Assembly: GCA_937983495.1 (NCBI GenBank)
Contig: CALKAA010000424.1
Span: 1-5,213, forward strand
Length of the DNA stretch: 5,213 nt
Reading direction: 5' to 3'
From: an uncultured Gemmobacter sp.
Lineage (GTDB): Bacteria > Pseudomonadota > Alphaproteobacteria > Rhodobacterales > Rhodobacteraceae
Positions 4,983-5,213 of this stretch are shown here, one piece after another (positions within the stretch are counted from its first letter, which is position 1; each line of letters starts with the position of its first letter). The notes under the pieces were generated by a model. The model was not told the DNA's origin, did no database searches, and was given only the letters and a program-made list of their open reading frames with translations. The position numbers and the translations under genes are program-made.

Positions 4983-5010
4983 TTGCGCTGCACCGCAGCA
5001 CCCCTAGAGT
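4983..5010 (+). promoter_or_regulatory. Weak candidate sigma-70 promoter of pyc
   Basis: TTGCGC (4983-4988), a 16-nt spacer, then TAGAGT (5005-5010), about 40 nt before the pyc ATG. Both boxes are poor matches to TTGACA/TATAAT. An alternative pair is TTGCAA (4922-4927) with CATATT (4944-4949), which would put the TTCGCAAAA repeats around the start site. I cannot choose between them. Confidence 0.3.
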
Positions 5011-5050
5011 GGTCCGAAATCTGAACCACCTTCCTGCCGGGGGCCCCGCC

Positions 5051-5213
5051 ATGACCGAGTTTCGCAAGATCCTGATCGCCAATCGCGGCGAGATCGCCAT
5101 CCGTGTGATGCGCGCCGCCAATGAGATGGGCAAGAAAACCGTGGCGGTCTATGCCGAGGAAGACAAGCTCTCGCTGCACCGCTTCAAGGCGGATGAGGCC
5201 TATCTGATCGGTC
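5051..5213 (+). CDS. pyc: Pyruvate carboxylase, N-terminal start of biotin carboxylase domain (runs off right edge)
   Basis: 54 codons are visible, beginning MTEFRKILIANRGEIAIRVM, followed by RAANEMGKKTVAVYAEEDKL and SLHRFKADEAYLIG. KILIANRGEIAIR is the opening of every biotin-carboxylase ATP-grasp protein. The EEDKLSLHRFKADEAY block distinguishes pyruvate carboxylase from AccC, PccA and MccA, where the equivalent stretch differs. The full enzyme is normally about 1,150 residues, with carboxylase, transcarboxylase and biotinyl domains; those lie outside the window. It makes oxaloacetate from pyruvate and bicarbonate with ATP (anaplerosis and gluconeogenesis). The ATG at 5051 is preceded by GGGGG (5039-5043) at seven nt, a weak ribosome site, and the protein begins exactly at the family's usual start. 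It is divergent from uvrD, with LacI-like and TTCGCAAAA elements between them. Confidence 0.9.
   Translation, partial: MTEFRKILIANRGEIAIRVMRAANEMGKKTVAVYAEEDKLSLHRFKADEAYLIG

Overview
The window looks like a chromosomal segment of a GC-rich alphaproteobacterium of the Rhodobacter/Paracoccus group (Rhodobacterales). The encoded proteins (Mrp, a DUF1127 protein, BenE, a long UvrD, pyruvate carboxylase) all have that character. So does the diagnostic pairing of a DUF1127 gene with a run of hairpins whose loops carry CCTCCTCCC. No mobile element, CRISPR array, tRNA or rRNA is visible.

Layout, left to right: (1) the 5' end of an mrp/apbC-type Fe-S carrier ATPase gene on the minus strand (152 to window edge). 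(2) A divergent intergenic region with a candidate heat-shock-sigma (RpoH-type) promoter at 340-367. (3) A small DUF1127 gene, 436-651, homologous in type to ccaF1 of Rhodobacter sphaeroides. (4) Starting only 14 nt after its stop codon, a dense array at 666-1098 of ten stem-loops. Every loop contains CCTCCTCCC, and weak and strong stems alternate, which reads as five tandem two-hairpin sRNAs of the CcsR ('cuckoo RNA') family. The last hairpin is followed by TTTT and should also terminate the transcript. (5) benE, a benzoate/H+ symporter-family membrane protein, 1172-2314. (6) Two near-identical palindromes at 2322-2368 between the convergent genes benE and uvrD. (7) uvrD/pcrA-type helicase on the minus strand, 2378-4798. 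(8) A 252-nt divergent promoter region with a LacI-type palindrome and tandem TTCGCAAAA repeats. (9) The start of pyc (pyruvate carboxylase) at 5051, running off the right edge.

The highlight is the DUF1127-sRNA locus. In R. sphaeroides the equivalent locus makes a stress-induced co-transcript (RpoHI/RpoHII-dependent) of ccaF1 plus four sRNAs, CcsR1-4. These are processed from the mRNA, and the DUF1127 protein binds RNA and affects their maturation. Their loops mimic the anti-Shine-Dalgarno sequence, and they adjust C1 metabolism and pyruvate dehydrogenase during oxidative stress. The family is therefore known. What stands out here is the copy number (five units, ten loops, from my reading) and how regular the internal architecture is. 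The other genes are housekeeping or metabolic and show no obvious operon relationship with one another.
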